Shown piece by piece: positions 53,786 through 63,941 of a DNA stretch of 64,000 nucleotides. The number at the start of each line of letters is the position of its first letter. Position 1 is the stretch's first letter. Position numbers and translations under genes: made by a program. This stretch comes from Micromonospora nigra (GTDB taxonomy: Bacteria; Actinomycetota; Actinomycetes; Mycobacteriales; Micromonosporaceae). The stretch covers positions 2,093,501-2,157,500 of the forward strand of contig NZ_FMHT01000003.1 in assembly GCF_900091585.1 (NCBI RefSeq), in the 5' to 3' direction. Below the pieces are notes generated by a model. That model had not been told where the DNA came from, did no database searches, and was given only the letters and a program-made list of their open reading frames with translations.

Positions 53786-54847
53786 ATGGCGTATCGGTAC
53801 GAGTCCGATGAGGACGCATACGTGAAGCACTCCGAGGACGGGCCCGAGCTGTCGCCCCCCGAAGGCCCACCACCTCCGGCGGGACCTTCCCCGTCGCGCT
53901 TCCCCACGCCGTCGCTGCCGCACCCCAACCAGCTCGTGCTGGCCGCCACGGCACCGCCCCGCGTCGCCGCGCCACCGCCACCGCCGGCCGACGAGGAGGA
54001 ACCGCCCGTCAGCCTGCTGTCGGACGAGCCGCCGCGGCCCACCGGCGAACCGACACCGCGTCGCGGCCCCGGCCGGGCCTGGCAGGTGCTGGTCGGCACC
54101 GCCGCCGTGCTGGTCCTGCTCGGACTCGGGGGCCTCATCGGCGCGGTCCTGCTCACCGACCGGGACACCACGCCGCAGGCGGCACCCAGCGCAGATCTCG
54201 CCACCACCCGGGACCACACGCCCACCACGAGCGACCTCGACTCCCGCGACACCGACCAGGCGCCGCTCACCGCCCGGGAGGTCTTCCCCGGCGACACGCT
54301 GGTGGTGGCCGACGGCCGGCCCGCCTACCGGGTGCTGCGGACCAACTCCAGCGGCAGCTGCGCGGTCGCGACCACGGGCGAGGTGTCCGACCTGCTGGTC
54401 CGCCTCGGCTGCAACCAGGTGGTGCGGGCGACCCTGCGAACCTCCGACGGCGAACACCTGGTCACCGCGGGGTTGTTCAACCTGACCGACCGGTCCAGTG
54501 CCGAACGGGCCCGCGACCGGGTGCGGCAGATTCTCGACGAGCGGCAGGGCAGGTTCCGGGGCATGCCCGCCGACGAGCAGACCGACACGATGGCGACCGC
54601 ACCCGCCCGCGTCGGCTGGCAGGTCCGGGGCCACTACCTGGCGTACGCGGTGGTCACACGTAGCGACGTCAGCACGATCCGCTCGGGGGACACCACGGTA
54701 CGCGAGGTCCTGTTCGACCTGATCGAGCTGCACCTGAACCGGGGCGTGCTGGAACGCCGTGCCGACGGAGGCACGGCCGCCCAGCCCAACCAGGGGACCG
54801 ACGACGACACCGGCGGCCAGGACGGCACGGGGTCCAGCGGGGACTGA
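53786..54847 (+). CDS. Single-pass membrane protein, unknown function
   Basis: 353 residues from ATG 53786. The first 100 residues are acidic then proline-rich. One membrane helix lies at about 104-128 (VLVGTAAVLVLLGLGGLIGAV). The external domain (about 150-330) includes two cysteines (GSCAVATTG, LGCNQVV) that may pair, and ends in an acidic glycine-rich tail. No family recognised. TACTCT seven bases before the ATG may be a -10 giving a leaderless transcript. Convergent with truA. Confidence 0.78.
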   Translation: MAYRYESDEDAYVKHSEDGPELSPPEGPPPPAGPSPSRFPTPSLPHPNQLVLAATAPPRVAAPPPPPADEEEPPVSLLSDEPPRPTGEPTPRRGPGRAWQVLVGTAAVLVLLGLGGLIGAVLLTDRDTTPQAAPSADLATTRDHTPTTSDLDSRDTDQAPLTAREVFPGDTLVVADGRPAYRVLRTNSSGSCAVATTGEVSDLLVRLGCNQVVRATLRTSDGEHLVTAGLFNLTDRSSAERARDRVRQILDERQGRFRGMPADEQTDTMATAPARVGWQVRGHYLAYAVVTRSDVSTIRSGDTTVREVLFDLIELHLNRGVLERRADGGTAAQPNQGTDDDTGGQDGTGSSGD

Positions 54848-54863
54848 GCCCCCGTTCCGGCCG

Positions 54864-54899
54864 GCGGCGGGTGCGTGGCGACGGCCACGCACCCGCCGC
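54864..54899. terminator. 16-bp perfect hairpin between convergent genes
   Basis: GCGGCGGGTGCGTGGC (54864-54879) pairs perfectly with its inverse at 54884-54899 around a GACG tetraloop. It lies between the membrane-protein stop and the truA stop and can work in both directions. No U-tract. Confidence 0.85.
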
Positions 54900-54905
54900 G
54901 TCCGG

Positions 54906-55736
54906 TCAGCCCTCGACCGGCACCCGCAGTCGCCGGGTCAGGTCGGCGCGGCGGGCGTACTCGGCGGGGTCTTCGGGATAGCCGACCGCTACCAGGGTCA
55001 GACCGTGCGCCGGCGCGACGGTCACTTCGCTGGACCGTTCCCGGCGGGTGAGCAGGCCCGCCGGCCACTCCACCCCACGCCGGCCGTCCCCGGCCACCAG
55101 CATCGCCCCGACCAGGCTGCGCACCATCGCCTGACAGAACGCGTCGGCCTGCACCGTCGCGACCAGGATCCCGTCCGGGTCGCGTCGCCAGTCCAGCCGG
55201 GTCACCTCGCGCAGCGTCGTCGCATTCTCCTTGCGCCGGCAGTACGCGGCGAAGTCGTGCTCCCCCACCAGACCGGCCCCGGCGGCGTTCAGCGCGTCGA
55301 GGTCCAGCGGCTTCGGCCAGGCCAGCACCTCGTGCCGGCGCAGCGGCTCGGCCCCCCACGGGGCGTCGGTCACCCGGTACTCGTAGCGGCGGAAGGTGGC
55401 CGAGAACCGGGCGTCGAAGTCGGTGGGCACCTCCGTCATCGCGCGCACCCGCACATCGGTGGGGAGCAGCCGGGCCAGCCGACGCAGCAGCTTCGGCCCG
55501 TGCTCCCGCCACGTCGCGGTCGGCAGGTCGAGGTGGCAGACCTGCCCGGACGCGTGCACCCCGGCGTCGGTGCGGCCGGCCACCGTCAGGCCGGTCGCGG
55601 TGCCCGCACCGAGGACCAGGTCGAGTGCCTCCACCAGCACGCCCGCCACCGTACGGCGGGTCGGCTGGGCGGCCCAGCCGGAGAAGCCGGTGCCGTCGTA
55701 CGCGACGTCCAGCCGAAGCCGGCTGCGCTCCTGCAC
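54906..55736 (-). CDS. truA: tRNA pseudouridine(38-40) synthase TruA
   Basis: 276 residues from GTG 55736 ([20 protein letters not shown]), with GGGGAGG six bases upstream. The catalytic aspartate is in [24 protein letters not shown] and [19 protein letters not shown] are family motifs. It follows rplQ but a strong hairpin lies between. Confidence 0.96.
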   Translation of the reverse strand: MQERSRLRLDVAYDGTGFSGWAAQPTRRTVAGVLVEALDLVLGAGTATGLTVAGRTDAGVHASGQVCHLDLPTATWREHGPKLLRRLARLLPTDVRVRAMTEVPTDFDARFSATFRRYEYRVTDAPWGAEPLRRHEVLAWPKPLDLDALNAAGAGLVGEHDFAAYCRRKENATTLREVTRLDWRRDPDGILVATVQADAFCQAMVRSLVGAMLVAGDGRRGVEWPAGLLTRRERSSEVTVAPAHGLTLVAVGYPEDPAEYARRADLTRRLRVPVEG

Positions 55737-55757
55737 CTCGTACCTCCCCTGACGGAT

Positions 55758-55791
55758 CGGGCCCGGCACCCCCTGGGGGATGCCGGGCCCG
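55758..55791 (-). terminator. Hairpin between rplQ and truA
   Basis: CGGGCCCGGCA then CCCCC pairs with GGGGG then TGCCGGGCCCG (one bulged base) around a minimal loop, at 55758-55791. It starts 14 bp past the rplQ stop and ends 21 bp before truA. Probably the end of the alpha operon, with some read-through to truA. No U-tract. Confidence 0.75.
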
Positions 55792-55804
55792 ACGGTGGTC
55801 TGGA

Positions 55805-56371
55805 TCAGACCTTGCCTTCCTCGGTGGCCAGGTCGCTGTCCTCGCGGGCGGCAGCGGTGTCGCCGGAGGCCGACACCGGCGGCTCGGCGTCCTGGTCGCC
55901 CGGCGTCGACGTCGACGCCGGGGTGTCGTCGGCCGGGGCGAGCGCCTCGACCTTGTCCTGCTGCGCGGACTTGCGGGCGGCGGTCTTCTTGTTCGCCTTC
56001 GGCGCGGCGACCTGAAGCTCCTCGACCAGCTCGATGATCGCCATCGGAGCGGCGTCACCCTTGCGCGGACCGGTCTTCACGATCCGGGTGTAGCCACCGT
56101 TGCGGTTGGCGTACCGGGGCGCGATCTGGTCGAACAGGGAGTAGACCACGTCCTTGTCCTTGACGACGGCCAGCACCCGCCGACGCGAGGCGAGGTCGCC
56201 GCGCTTGGCCTTGGTGATGAGCTGCTCGGCGAGCGGACGCAGCCGCCGGGCCTTCGTCTCGGTGGTCTGGATCTTGCCGTGCTGGAACAGCGCAGTGGCC
56301 AGGTTGGCCAGCATCAGCCGCTCGTGCGCGGGGCTGCCGCCGAGGCGGGGGCCCTTGGTGGGCGTGGGCAT
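55805..56371 (-). CDS. rplQ: 50S ribosomal protein L17 with acidic C-terminal extension
   Basis: 188 residues. L17 core at 1-117: [60 protein letters not shown]. The last 65 residues form an alanine-rich then acidic tail (ending [13 protein letters not shown]), common in actinomycete L17 but absent in E. coli. Confidence 0.98.
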   Translation of the reverse strand: MPTPTKGPRLGGSPAHERLMLANLATALFQHGKIQTTETKARRLRPLAEQLITKAKRGDLASRRRVLAVVKDKDVVYSLFDQIAPRYANRNGGYTRIVKTGPRKGDAAPMAIIELVEELQVAAPKANKKTAARKSAQQDKVEALAPADDTPASTSTPGDQDAEPPVSASGDTAAAREDSDLATEEGKV

Positions 56372-56405
56372 GCTTGGTGCTCCTCAGGTGTGGCGGCAGC
56401 GCGGA

Positions 56406-57428
56406 CTAGAGCTGCTCGGTCTCGCGGTAGTCGTCGGTGTCGTAGTCGGCCTCGCCGAAGGTGTCCACGACGTGCGCCGGGTCGAAGTTCGGGGCCGAGT
56501 CCTTCAACCCCAGCCCCATCCCGGCCAGCTTCATCTTGACCTCGTCGATCGACTTCTGGCCGAAGTTGCGGATGTCGAGAAGGTCGGCCTCGGTACGCCC
56601 GATGAGCTCACCAACGGAGTTGATGCCCTCGCGCTTGAGGCAGTTGTAGGAGCGGACGGTGAGGTCCAGCTCCTCGATCGGCAGCGCCAGGTCCGCCGCC
56701 AGCTGCGCGTCCTGCGGGGACGGCCCGATGTCGATGCCCTCGGCGGTCTCGTCCAGCTCCCGGGCCAGCCCGAACAGCTCGACCAGCGTCGAACCGGCGG
56801 AGGCCAGCGCGGTGCGCGGGCCCATCGACGGCTTGGTCTCGACATCGATGATCAGCCGGTCGAAGTCCGTCCGCTGCTCGACACGGGTGGCCTCGACCCG
56901 GTAGGTGACCTTCAGCACCGGCGAGTAGATCGAGTCGACCGGGATCCGGCCGATCTCGGCGCCGGCCTGCTTGTTCTGCGCCGCCGTCACGTACCCGCGA
57001 CCCCGCTCGACGGTCAGCTCCATGTCGAGCCGGCCCTTGCCGTTGAGGGTGGCGAGCTTGAGGTCCGGGTTGTGCACCGAGACGCCGGCCGGGGGCTGGA
57101 TGTCACCCGCGGTCACGTCGCCCGGGCCCTGCTTGCGCAGGTACATGCTGACCGGCTCGTCGTGCTCGGAGCTGACGCAGAGCTCCTTGATGTTCATGAC
57201 GAGCTCGACCACGTCCTCCTTGACCCCGGGGATCGTGGTGAACTCGTGCAGCACACCGTCGATCTTGATCGAGGTCACGGCCGCACCCGGGATCGACGAC
57301 AGCAGCGTACGCCGCAACGAGTTGCCCAGGGTGTAGCCGAAGCCCGGCTCCAGCGGCTCGATGGTGAACCGGGACCGGGTCTCGTTGATCGACTCCTCGG
57401 AGAGGGTCGGTCGCTGGCTGATGAGCAT
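56406..57428 (-). CDS. rpoA: RNA polymerase alpha subunit
   Basis: 340 residues from ATG 57428 ([20 protein letters not shown]). N-terminal assembly domain with [21 protein letters not shown]-terminal domain with [20 protein letters not shown], the DNA-contacting helix-hairpin-helix. Position after rpsD and before rplQ is standard. Confidence 0.99.
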   Translation of the reverse strand: MLISQRPTLSEESINETRSRFTIEPLEPGFGYTLGNSLRRTLLSSIPGAAVTSIKIDGVLHEFTTIPGVKEDVVELVMNIKELCVSSEHDEPVSMYLRKQGPGDVTAGDIQPPAGVSVHNPDLKLATLNGKGRLDMELTVERGRGYVTAAQNKQAGAEIGRIPVDSIYSPVLKVTYRVEATRVEQRTDFDRLIIDVETKPSMGPRTALASAGSTLVELFGLARELDETAEGIDIGPSPQDAQLAADLALPIEELDLTVRSYNCLKREGINSVGELIGRTEADLLDIRNFGQKSIDEVKMKLAGMGLGLKDSAPNFDPAHVVDTFGEADYDTDDYRETEQL

Positions 57429-57484
57429 GTCTTCTCTTCTCTTCCGGGGCGCCCGCCATATGACGCCCACGACACAACGTGTTC

Positions 57485-57515
57485 CGGTGGCCCGCCCGGT
57501 GTGGGCGGGCCACCG
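57485..57515 (-). terminator. 13-bp perfect hairpin between rpsD and rpoA
   Basis: CGGTGGCCCGCCC (57485-57497) pairs with GGGCGGGCCACCG (57503-57515) around GGTGT. It begins 10 bp after the rpsD stop, upstream of rpoA. It could be a partial terminator, a processing site or a translational control element. Confidence 0.55.
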
Positions 57516-57525
57516 CAACGAGCCC

Positions 57526-58152
57526 CTACTTGGAGTAGAGCTCGACGATCAGCTGCTCCTGGACCTGGGTGTCGATGACCTGACGGGCCGGGAGCGAGTG
57601 CACCAGGATCTTCATCTGGCTGGGGATCGCCTCCAGCCACGCCGGAACGGTCTTGGAGCCGGCCTCGGCCTGGGCGACGATGAACGGGGTGAGCTCCTTG
57701 CTCTTGCCCCGCACCTCGACGATGTCGTGCTCCTTGATGCGGTACGACGGGATGTCGACCTTCTTGCCGTTCACGACGAAGTGACCGTGCTTGACCAGCT
57801 GACGGGCCATGTCCCGGGACTTGGCGAAGCCGGCCCGGTAGACCACGTTGTCCAGCCGCGACTCGAGGATCTGCAGGAGAACCTCGCCGGTCTTGGCCTT
57901 CTTGCCGACGGCCTCTTCGTAGTAGCCGCGGAACTGCTTCTCCAGCACGCCGTACACGCGGCGGGCCTTCTGCTTCTCACGAAGCTGGAGCAGGTACTCC
58001 GTCTCCTTCGTGCGGCCGCGGCCGTGCTGTCCGGGCGGGAACGGCCGGGACTCGAACGGGCACTTCGGGCCATCGCACTTGCTGCCCTTGAGGAACAGCT
58101 TCATCTTCTCCCGCCGGCAACGGCGGCAGTCAGCACCGGTGTAACGAGCCAT
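57526..58152 (-). CDS. rpsD: 30S ribosomal protein S4
   Basis: 208 residues. The N-terminus holds a zinc ribbon ([18 protein letters not shown] then CPFE), the zinc-binding form of S4. [20 protein letters not shown] is the S4 RNA-binding domain. ATG 58152, 14 bp after rpsK. Confidence 0.98.
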   Translation of the reverse strand: MARYTGADCRRCRREKMKLFLKGSKCDGPKCPFESRPFPPGQHGRGRTKETEYLLQLREKQKARRVYGVLEKQFRGYYEEAVGKKAKTGEVLLQILESRLDNVVYRAGFAKSRDMARQLVKHGHFVVNGKKVDIPSYRIKEHDIVEVRGKSKELTPFIVAQAEAGSKTVPAWLEAIPSQMKILVHSLPARQVIDTQVQEQLIVELYSK

Positions 58153-58165
58153 CTCTCTCTACCTC

Positions 58166-58573
58166 TCAGACCCGACGACGCTTGGGCGGACGGCACCCGT
58201 TGTGCGGCTGCGGGGTGACGTCGGAGATCTGTCCGACCTCAAGGCCCACGGCCTGCAACGAACGGATGGCGGTCTCCCGGCCGGAGCCGGGGCCCTTGAC
58301 GAACACGTCGACCTTGCGCATGCCGTGCTCCATGGCCCGACGCGCGGCGGCCTCGGCGGCGAGCTGCGCGGCGAACGGAGTCGACTTGCGGGAGCCCTTG
58401 AAGCCCACCTGGCCGGACGAGGCCCAGGAGATGACGGCACCGGTCGGGTCGGTGATCGACACGATGGTGTTGTTGAAGGTGCTCTTGATGTGCGCCTGCC
58501 CGTGGGCGACGTTCTTGCGTTCCTTGCGCCGGACCTTCTTGACGGCGGCTCCGGCACGAGCCTTCGGTGGCAT
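58166..58573 (-). CDS. rpsK: 30S ribosomal protein S11
   Basis: 135 residues with [39 protein letters not shown] and the C-terminal [18 protein letters not shown]. Start ATG 58573, 19 bp after rpsM. Confidence 0.98.
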   Translation of the reverse strand: MPPKARAGAAVKKVRRKERKNVAHGQAHIKSTFNNTIVSITDPTGAVISWASSGQVGFKGSRKSTPFAAQLAAEAAARRAMEHGMRKVDVFVKGPGSGRETAIRSLQAVGLEVGQISDVTPQPHNGCRPPKRRRV

Positions 58574-58591
58574 AAGTCTGTGCGCTCCTAG

Positions 58592-58972
58592 TTACTTCTT
58601 GCCGGGCTTCTTCTTGCCGGCGACGGTCCGCTTCGGGCCCTTCCGGGTCCGCGCGTTGGTCTTGGTCCGCTGGCCACGCACGGGCAGGCCCCGGCGGTGC
58701 CGGATGCCGGCGTAGCAGCCGATCTCGACCTTGCGGCGGATGTCAGCGGCGACCTCGCGGCGCAGGTCGCCTTCAACCTTGTAGTTGCCCTCGATGTGGT
58801 TACGGAGCTGGACCAGCTCCTCGTCCGTGAGGTCCCGGACACGCTTGTCCGGCGAGATACCGGTGGCGGTGAGCGTCTCCAGGGCGCGGGTGCGACCCAC
58901 GCCGAAGATGTAGGTGAGCGCGATCTCCATCCGCTTCTCGCGGGGGAGGTCGACGCCGACTAGACGTGCCAT
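58592..58972 (-). CDS. rpsM: 30S ribosomal protein S13
   Basis: 126 residues from ATG 58972 ([20 protein letters not shown]). Contains [34 protein letters not shown] and a lysine-rich tail. The 263-bp gap upstream to rpmJ holds no gene that I can support. Confidence 0.98.
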   Translation of the reverse strand: MARLVGVDLPREKRMEIALTYIFGVGRTRALETLTATGISPDKRVRDLTDEELVQLRNHIEGNYKVEGDLRREVAADIRRKVEIGCYAGIRHRRGLPVRGQRTKTNARTRKGPKRTVAGKKKPGKK

Positions 58973-59235
58973 GTGCGGGCGTGCTCCTCGTGATGTTGTG
59001 GCGGAGGTGTGGACCCGTCCCATCCCGCTACCGACCGCCCTGTCCTTCCGGCGCTGTCAGCACCGGCGACCGGGTGGTCGCTGCCCGAGCGGGCCCCGGC
59101 CTCCGACCGGGGGTCAACCACGCAGAAGTACGCGATGCGCACCACTCGCGGCTGGGACGAGCATGATGAGTTGGCTGGATCTGCGGCCGGACCGGTTCGA
59201 CCGACCGTGTTGTCACACGACCGGTCGGATCTGGT

Positions 59236-59349
59236 TCAGCCCTGGCGCTGCTTGTGGCGCGGGTCGGTGCAGATGACCATGACCCGGCCGTGCCGGCGGA
59301 TAACCCGGCACTTGTTGCAGATCCTCTTGACGCTCGGCTTGACCTTCAC
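59236..59349 (-). CDS. rpmJ: 50S ribosomal protein L36
   Basis: 37 residues from GTG 59349: [19 protein letters not shown], then [18 protein letters not shown]. The three cysteines and the histidine of the zinc-binding form are present (C11, C14, C27, H32). Located 90 bp downstream of infA as in other actinomycetes. Confidence 0.97.
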   Translation of the reverse strand: MKVKPSVKRICNKCRVIRRHGRVMVICTDPRHKQRQG

Positions 59350-59439
59350 GGTTGCCTTACTTCCCATCTGGCCCGGCGACGCGAGGACGCGACACCGGAC
59401 GTCGAAGACGGACACGGGACGTCCCGGCCGCCGTCAGGC

Positions 59440-59661
59440 TCACTTGTAGCGGTAGACGATGCGCCCGCGGGTCAGGTCGTACGGCGAGAGTTCGACGACG
59501 ACCCGGTCCTCAGGCAGGATGCGGATGTAGTGCTGCCGCATCTTGCCGCTGATGTGGGCGAGCACCTTGTGGCCGTTCGCGAGCTCCACCCGGAACATGG
59601 CGTTCGGCAGGGGCTCGATGACCCGACCCTCGATCTCGATTGCTCCGTCTTTTTTCGGCAT
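59440..59661 (-). CDS. infA: Translation initiation factor IF-1
   Basis: 73 residues from ATG 59661 ([20 protein letters not shown]). S1/OB fold with [20 protein letters not shown] and [26 protein letters not shown] lies just before the ATG. Its upstream gap (59662-59889) carries a small palindrome TGATCTCGGATCA but no gene. Confidence 0.98.
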   Translation of the reverse strand: MPKKDGAIEIEGRVIEPLPNAMFRVELANGHKVLAHISGKMRQHYIRILPEDRVVVELSPYDLTRGRIVYRYK

Positions 59662-59889
59662 GTACTCCGCTGTCCTGACGTCGGTTGCTCCGGACGGCCC
59701 ACAACGTCTTACACGGGTGTCTGATCTCGGATCAGAAGCCCGCGCCAGCCGCGGCTCCGAATCCCGCCGAAGCGCTGGCGGGCATGCCGGAGTGGACGCT
59801 GTGCGCCGATCAGAAAGTGTACGCCCGCCTGCGGGTCGCCGCCAAACCGGCCACCGATCGGGGCTGGCGATTCCGACAAAACTCACCTG

Positions 59890-60531
59890 TCAGGTGTTCT
59901 CGGCGTCGTCCGAACGTCGTCCGGCGGGCTCCGAACCCGCCACCTCCGAACCCCCCACCCCGGGGCCGCCCACCTCGGGCCGACCGCCCGCCACCGCCGT
60001 GGAGCCGCCACGCTCCCGCTTACGGGCACGCTTCTCCGCACGGCGACGACGCCGCCGGTCCTGCTTGGCGGCCCACCGCACCGGCTCCCCCGTCGCCAGG
60101 CCCGTCACGGTACGGACCGCCACGATCGCGCCCCACGGGCCGGCCACCCAGCCCGGCCAGAAGTACAGCGGCTCCCCCGCCACGATCGAGGTGCCCGCCC
60201 AGACCGCCAGCACGATGCCGACGACCTTGAGCCAGGGCTCCCAGACCTCCACCAGCCAGCGACCGGTCACCGACCGTCCGTACGTCGGCGTCACGCCGTC
60301 AGGCACCGCGTCGTCCGGCACCGCCAGCCGCGACGAATCCGCGCTGGCCGGGGCCGGCAGGTCGACCACCAGGACGGCCAGGTCGCCGTACGTGCGCGCC
60401 GCGTAGGCCCGGCCGAGCCGCTCGTCGTACTCGTGGAAGTCGAGACGGCCCTCCTCCAGCGCCACCCGCAGCCGTTCCGCCGTGGCCTCCCGGTCCGCGT
60501 CGGCCGCCCGCGCGTCCTCCCGCCCGTCCAT
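59890..60531 (-). CDS. DUF1707-type membrane protein
   Basis: 213 residues from ATG 60531 (an ATG four codons upstream is possible). Residues about 10-55 are a DUF1707 motif: DREATAERLRVALEEGRLDF then HEYDERLGRAYAARTYGDLA. Two hydrophobic segments follow (WLKVVGIVLAVWAGTSIVAG and a tryptophan/glycine-rich stretch after it). The tail is strongly basic (RRRRRRAEKRARKRERGG) then glycine-rich. Function unknown; family members are common in actinomycetes. Confidence 0.85.
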   Translation of the reverse strand: MDGREDARAADADREATAERLRVALEEGRLDFHEYDERLGRAYAARTYGDLAVLVVDLPAPASADSSRLAVPDDAVPDGVTPTYGRSVTGRWLVEVWEPWLKVVGIVLAVWAGTSIVAGEPLYFWPGWVAGPWGAIVAVRTVTGLATGEPVRWAAKQDRRRRRRAEKRARKRERGGSTAVAGGRPEVGGPGVGGSEVAGSEPAGRRSDDAENT

Positions 60532-60584
60532 GCCAGCAAGCATGCCACCACGTCGCCACGTCGCCACCCGGAGCCGGACGCCGT

Positions 60585-60648
60585 TTCACCGTGGGGCCGG
60601 CACCACCGCAGGGCGCGGTTCACCGTGGGGCCGGCACCACCGCAGGGC
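60585..60648. repeat. 30-bp perfect direct repeat in the map downstream gap
   Basis: TTCACCGTGGGGCCGGCACC followed by ACCGCAGGGC occurs at 60585-60614 and again at 60619-60648. A partial third copy follows (CCCACCGGCACCGG). The repeat fills part of the 226-bp gap between map and the DUF1707 gene. Confidence 0.95.
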
Positions 60649-60757
60649 CCGGCCCACCGGCACCGGCGCCCCCGTCACCCACTGCCGGTGGTCACCACCG
60701 CGGGCCGCCTCGCCAGGGTCTCGGTGCCCCGGGTCTCGCCGGTCAGGTGTCGCCGGT

Positions 60758-61609
60758 TCAGTGGGCCACCGGGACGGCGGGCTGCCGAGCAGTCACCAGG
60801 TCACCGAGGCGGGCCCGGCCGCCGTCCGCAGCGGTCAGCACCCACACGCCGTCCGGGAGCAGCGCCATGGTGTGTTCGACGTGTGCGGCCATCGAACCGT
60901 CCCGGGTGACGACCGTCCAGCCATCGGCCAGTTCCTCCGTGCGGGGGGAGCCGAGAGTGATCATCGGCTCGATGGCCAGGGCCATTCCCGGCACCAGCCG
61001 GGGCCCCTTGCCGGGCCGGCCGTGGTTGAGCACGTGCGGATCCTGGTGCATCTCGGTGCCGATGCCGTGGCCGCCGTAGCCGTCGACGATGCCGTACCGG
61101 CCCCCCTTACGGACGGCGCTCTCCACGGCGTGGGAGATGTCGGTGAGGCGGCCCCGCCCGCTGGCCGAACCCCGGGCTGCGGCGGCGATACCCGCCCACA
61201 TGGCGTCCTCCGCCACCGCGGTCATCCGCGACACGGCCGGGTCGACCTCACCCACTCCGACCGTGATGGCGGCGTCGCCGTGCCAGCCGTCCAGCACCGC
61301 CCCGCAGTCGATGGAGATCACGTCGCCCTCGTGCAGCACCTGCTCCGGTGACGGGATGGCGTGCACGATCTGCTCGTTGACCGAGGAGCAGATCGATGCG
61401 GGGAAGCCGTGGTAGCCCTTGAACGAGGGAACGGCCCCGGCCGCCCGGATGGTGGACTCCGCGATCGCGTCCAGGTCGGCGGTGGTGACCCCGGGGGCGA
61501 CCGCCTCGCGCATCCGACGCAGCGCCTCGGCCACCACCAGGCCGGCGGCGCGCATCTTCTCGATCTGGTCAGGGGTCTTCAGCTGGATGTCCAGCTGGGG
61601 ACGACGCAT
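60758..61609 (-). CDS. map: Methionine aminopeptidase, type I
   Basis: 283 residues from ATG 61609 (MRRPQLDIQLKTPDQIEKMR), with AAAGG about ten bases upstream. Metal ligands are in ISIDCGAVLDGWHGDAA, GGHGIGTEMHQDPHV, and LAIEPMITLG, with the last Glu in VTRDGSMAAHVEHTM. Removes N-terminal Met. A hairpin stands between adk and its Shine-Dalgarno. Confidence 0.98.
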   Translation of the reverse strand: MRRPQLDIQLKTPDQIEKMRAAGLVVAEALRRMREAVAPGVTTADLDAIAESTIRAAGAVPSFKGYHGFPASICSSVNEQIVHAIPSPEQVLHEGDVISIDCGAVLDGWHGDAAITVGVGEVDPAVSRMTAVAEDAMWAGIAAAARGSASGRGRLTDISHAVESAVRKGGRYGIVDGYGGHGIGTEMHQDPHVLNHGRPGKGPRLVPGMALAIEPMITLGSPRTEELADGWTVVTRDGSMAAHVEHTMALLPDGVWVLTAADGGRARLGDLVTARQPAVPVAH

Positions 61610-61630
61610 GGAGCCGCTACCTTTCGTTGC

Positions 61631-61667
61631 CGAAGAGCGGGGCACGTCGCGCGTACCCCGCTCTTCG
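61631..61667 (-). terminator. Hairpin between adk and map
   Basis: CGAAGAGCGGGG (61631-61642) pairs perfectly with CCCCGCTCTTCG (61656-61667), extended inward with one G-U. It lies 60 bp past adk and only a few bases upstream of the map Shine-Dalgarno. It may terminate partly or act as a 5' stabiliser or translation control for map. Confidence 0.6.
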
Positions 61668-61727
61668 CACTCTATCCACCGCCGGACTGGCGTCGACGAG
61701 CCGATCGCGATCGTCGGCAGCGGGACG

Positions 61728-62381
61728 TCAGCCGCCGTAGGACCTCAGGGCGTCGATGGCGCGGACCGTGACGTCCTCCACCGGGCCCGTGGCGTCTATG
61801 CCGACCAGCTTGCCCTGGGCGCCGTAGTAGTCGACCAGGGGCGCGGTCTTGTCCGCGTACTCCCGCAGGCGGGCGGCGATCGTCTCCGGCTTGTCGTCGT
61901 CACGCTGGAACAGCTCCGCGCCACAGCGGTCGCAGATGTCCTCGCGGGTCGTCGGGTCGAACTCGACGTGCCAGATCTTGCCGCACCCCCGGCAGGTACG
62001 CCGGCCCGAGAGGCGACGGATCACCTCGTCGTCGTCGACGACCAACTCCAGGACGAGATCCAGCGCGGTGCCCAGGTCGGCGAGGAGCTTGTCCAGCGCG
62101 GCGGCCTGCGGCGTGGTGCGCGGGAACCCGTCGAGCAGGAACCCCTCGGAGGCGTCCGGCTCCGCGAGCCGGCTCCGGACCATGTTGATGGTCACCTCGT
62201 CCGGAACCAGCTTGCCGGCGTCCATGTAGCGCTTCGCCTCGACACCCAACGGCGTGCCCTGCGACACGTTCGCCCGGAAGATGTCCCCGGTCGAGATCTT
62301 CGGCACCGCGAGATGAGCGGCAATGAACTCGGCCTGTGTGCCCTTGCCCGCACCCGGCGGGCCAACCAGAACCAGTCTCAT
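61728..62381 (-). CDS. adk: Adenylate kinase, zinc-binding LID form
   Basis: 217 residues. Walker [11 protein letters not shown] (7-16), [13 protein letters not shown], and a zinc LID with cysteines CRGC and CDRC (about 127-153). The ATG follows immediately after the secY stop with no gap, so they are translationally coupled. Confidence 0.98.
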   Translation of the reverse strand: MRLVLVGPPGAGKGTQAEFIAAHLAVPKISTGDIFRANVSQGTPLGVEAKRYMDAGKLVPDEVTINMVRSRLAEPDASEGFLLDGFPRTTPQAAALDKLLADLGTALDLVLELVVDDDEVIRRLSGRRTCRGCGKIWHVEFDPTTREDICDRCGAELFQRDDDKPETIAARLREYADKTAPLVDYYGAQGKLVGIDATGPVEDVTVRAIDALRSYGG

Positions 62382-63710
62382 CTACCGCAGGAACCCTTCG
62401 TAGTTCCGCTGCATCAGCTGGCTCTCGATCTGCTTGGTCGTCTCCAGACCGACGCCGACCATGATCAGCACTGCGGTGCCGCCGAACGGGAAGTTGAGGT
62501 ACTGCTGCCGGTCCAGCCAGATGAAGAAGAAGTTCGGCAGGATCGAGATGATCGCCAGGTAGAGGGCACCCGGCAGGGTGATCCGGCTGAGGATGAAGTC
62601 GAGGTAGTCGGCGGTCGGCTTGCCGGGGCGGATGCCCGGCACGAAGCCGCCGTACTTCTTCATGTTGTCTGCGACCTCGGTCGGGTTGAACGTGATCGAG
62701 ACGTAGAAGTACGTGAAGAAGATGATCAGCAGGAAGTAGACCACGATGTAGATCGGGCTGGTCGGGTCGACCAGGTTGTTCTGGATCCACGCCTGGGTCT
62801 TGCCCGGGTCGGTCTGGTCGAAGAACTGGAGCGCGAGCTGCGGCAGGTACAGCAGCGACGAGCCGAAGATGACCGGGATGACACCCGCCTGGTTCACCTT
62901 CAGCGGGATGTAGGTCGAGGTGCCGCCGTACATCCGCCGGCCGATCATGCGCTTGGCGTACTGCACCGGGATCCGGCGCTGCGCCTGCTCGATGAAGCAG
63001 ACCGCGGTGATGACCACCAGGACCAGCGCGATGACCAGGAAGAACTTGGCCCAGCCCTGGCTCTCCTTGATCGACCAGCCCTCGGCGGGGAGCCGGGCGG
63101 CGATCGAGGTGAAGATCAGGACGGACATGCCGTTGCCGACGCCCCGGTCGGTGATCAGCTCGCCGAGCCACATCACCACACCGGTGCCCGCGGTCATCGT
63201 CATCACCAGGATCGACAGGGTCAGCCAGTCGGGGATGCCGGTGCCCTCGGGGATGATCGGGAACTGGTCGCACTGGTTGTTGAACAGCTGCCCGGAACGG
63301 GCCAGGGCGACGAACGCCGACGCCTGCAGGACACCCAGGCCCAGGGTCAGGTACCGGGTGTACTGGGTGATCTTCGCCTGGCCGGACTGGCCCTCCTTGC
63401 GGAGCTGCTCGAGGCGCGGGATCACCACGGTCAGCAACTGCAGGATGATCGACGCGGTGATGTAGGGCATGATGCCCAGCGCGAAGACCGAGAGCTGCAG
63501 CAGCGCCCCGCCGGAGAACAGGTTGAGCAGGTTGAGCACCCCGGTCGAGCCGTTCTCCAGGGTGTCGAGGCACTTCTGCACGTTGCCGTACGACACGCCC
63601 GGGCTGGGCAGGGTCGCGCCCAGCCGGTAGACCGCGATGATGCCTACTGTGAACAGCAGCTTCTTGCGCAGGTCAGGCGTACGGAACGCACTGAGAAAGG
63701 CGGACAGCAA
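62382..63710 (-). CDS. secY: Protein translocase subunit SecY
   Basis: 442 residues with ten membrane helices. Starts TTG at 63710 (MLSAFLSAFRTPDLRKKLLF), with GGAGG six bases upstream. LPSPGVSYGN, the plug-helix region after TM1, ARLPAEGWSIKESQGWAKFF and the C-terminal TKQIESQLMQRNYEGFLR are as expected. Forms the SecYEG channel. Confidence 0.99.
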   Translation of the reverse strand: MLSAFLSAFRTPDLRKKLLFTVGIIAVYRLGATLPSPGVSYGNVQKCLDTLENGSTGVLNLLNLFSGGALLQLSVFALGIMPYITASIILQLLTVVIPRLEQLRKEGQSGQAKITQYTRYLTLGLGVLQASAFVALARSGQLFNNQCDQFPIIPEGTGIPDWLTLSILVMTMTAGTGVVMWLGELITDRGVGNGMSVLIFTSIAARLPAEGWSIKESQGWAKFFLVIALVLVVITAVCFIEQAQRRIPVQYAKRMIGRRMYGGTSTYIPLKVNQAGVIPVIFGSSLLYLPQLALQFFDQTDPGKTQAWIQNNLVDPTSPIYIVVYFLLIIFFTYFYVSITFNPTEVADNMKKYGGFVPGIRPGKPTADYLDFILSRITLPGALYLAIISILPNFFFIWLDRQQYLNFPFGGTAVLIMVGVGLETTKQIESQLMQRNYEGFLR

Positions 63711-63887
63711 CTTCTTCCTCCTGCGCGAGGCGGGCCGCCGGTGATCCCTGGCGGGTCGGGGTGGTCGGGCGAACGCCCGATATCCATAGCTGGAAAGGGA
63801 CTCTAACAGCCCGATCCCGGTCCGGGCAGATGCGCCCGGCTACATAAACCGAGTCCGATGTTACCGGTCGCAAGGGCCCGGGGTACA

Positions 63888-63930
63888 CCATGGCGCCCGC
63901 CAGTTTGGATCAACCGGACGGGCGCCATGG
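63888..63930 (-). terminator. 12-bp perfect hairpin after rplO
   Basis: CCATGGCGCCCG (63888-63899) pairs with CGGGCGCCATGG (63919-63930) around 19 bases, 12 bp past the rplO stop. It marks the end of the spc operon, so secY-adk-map has its own promoter in the following 177 bp. TAGAGT near 63800 is a -10 candidate. Confidence 0.7.
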
Positions 63931-63941
63931 GTTCTACAGCC

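Noticed and set aside
58973..59235. Short frames in the rpsM-rpmJ gap
   Set aside because: None has a ribosome-binding site or a known small ribosomal protein pattern; the gap is treated as leader or spacer.
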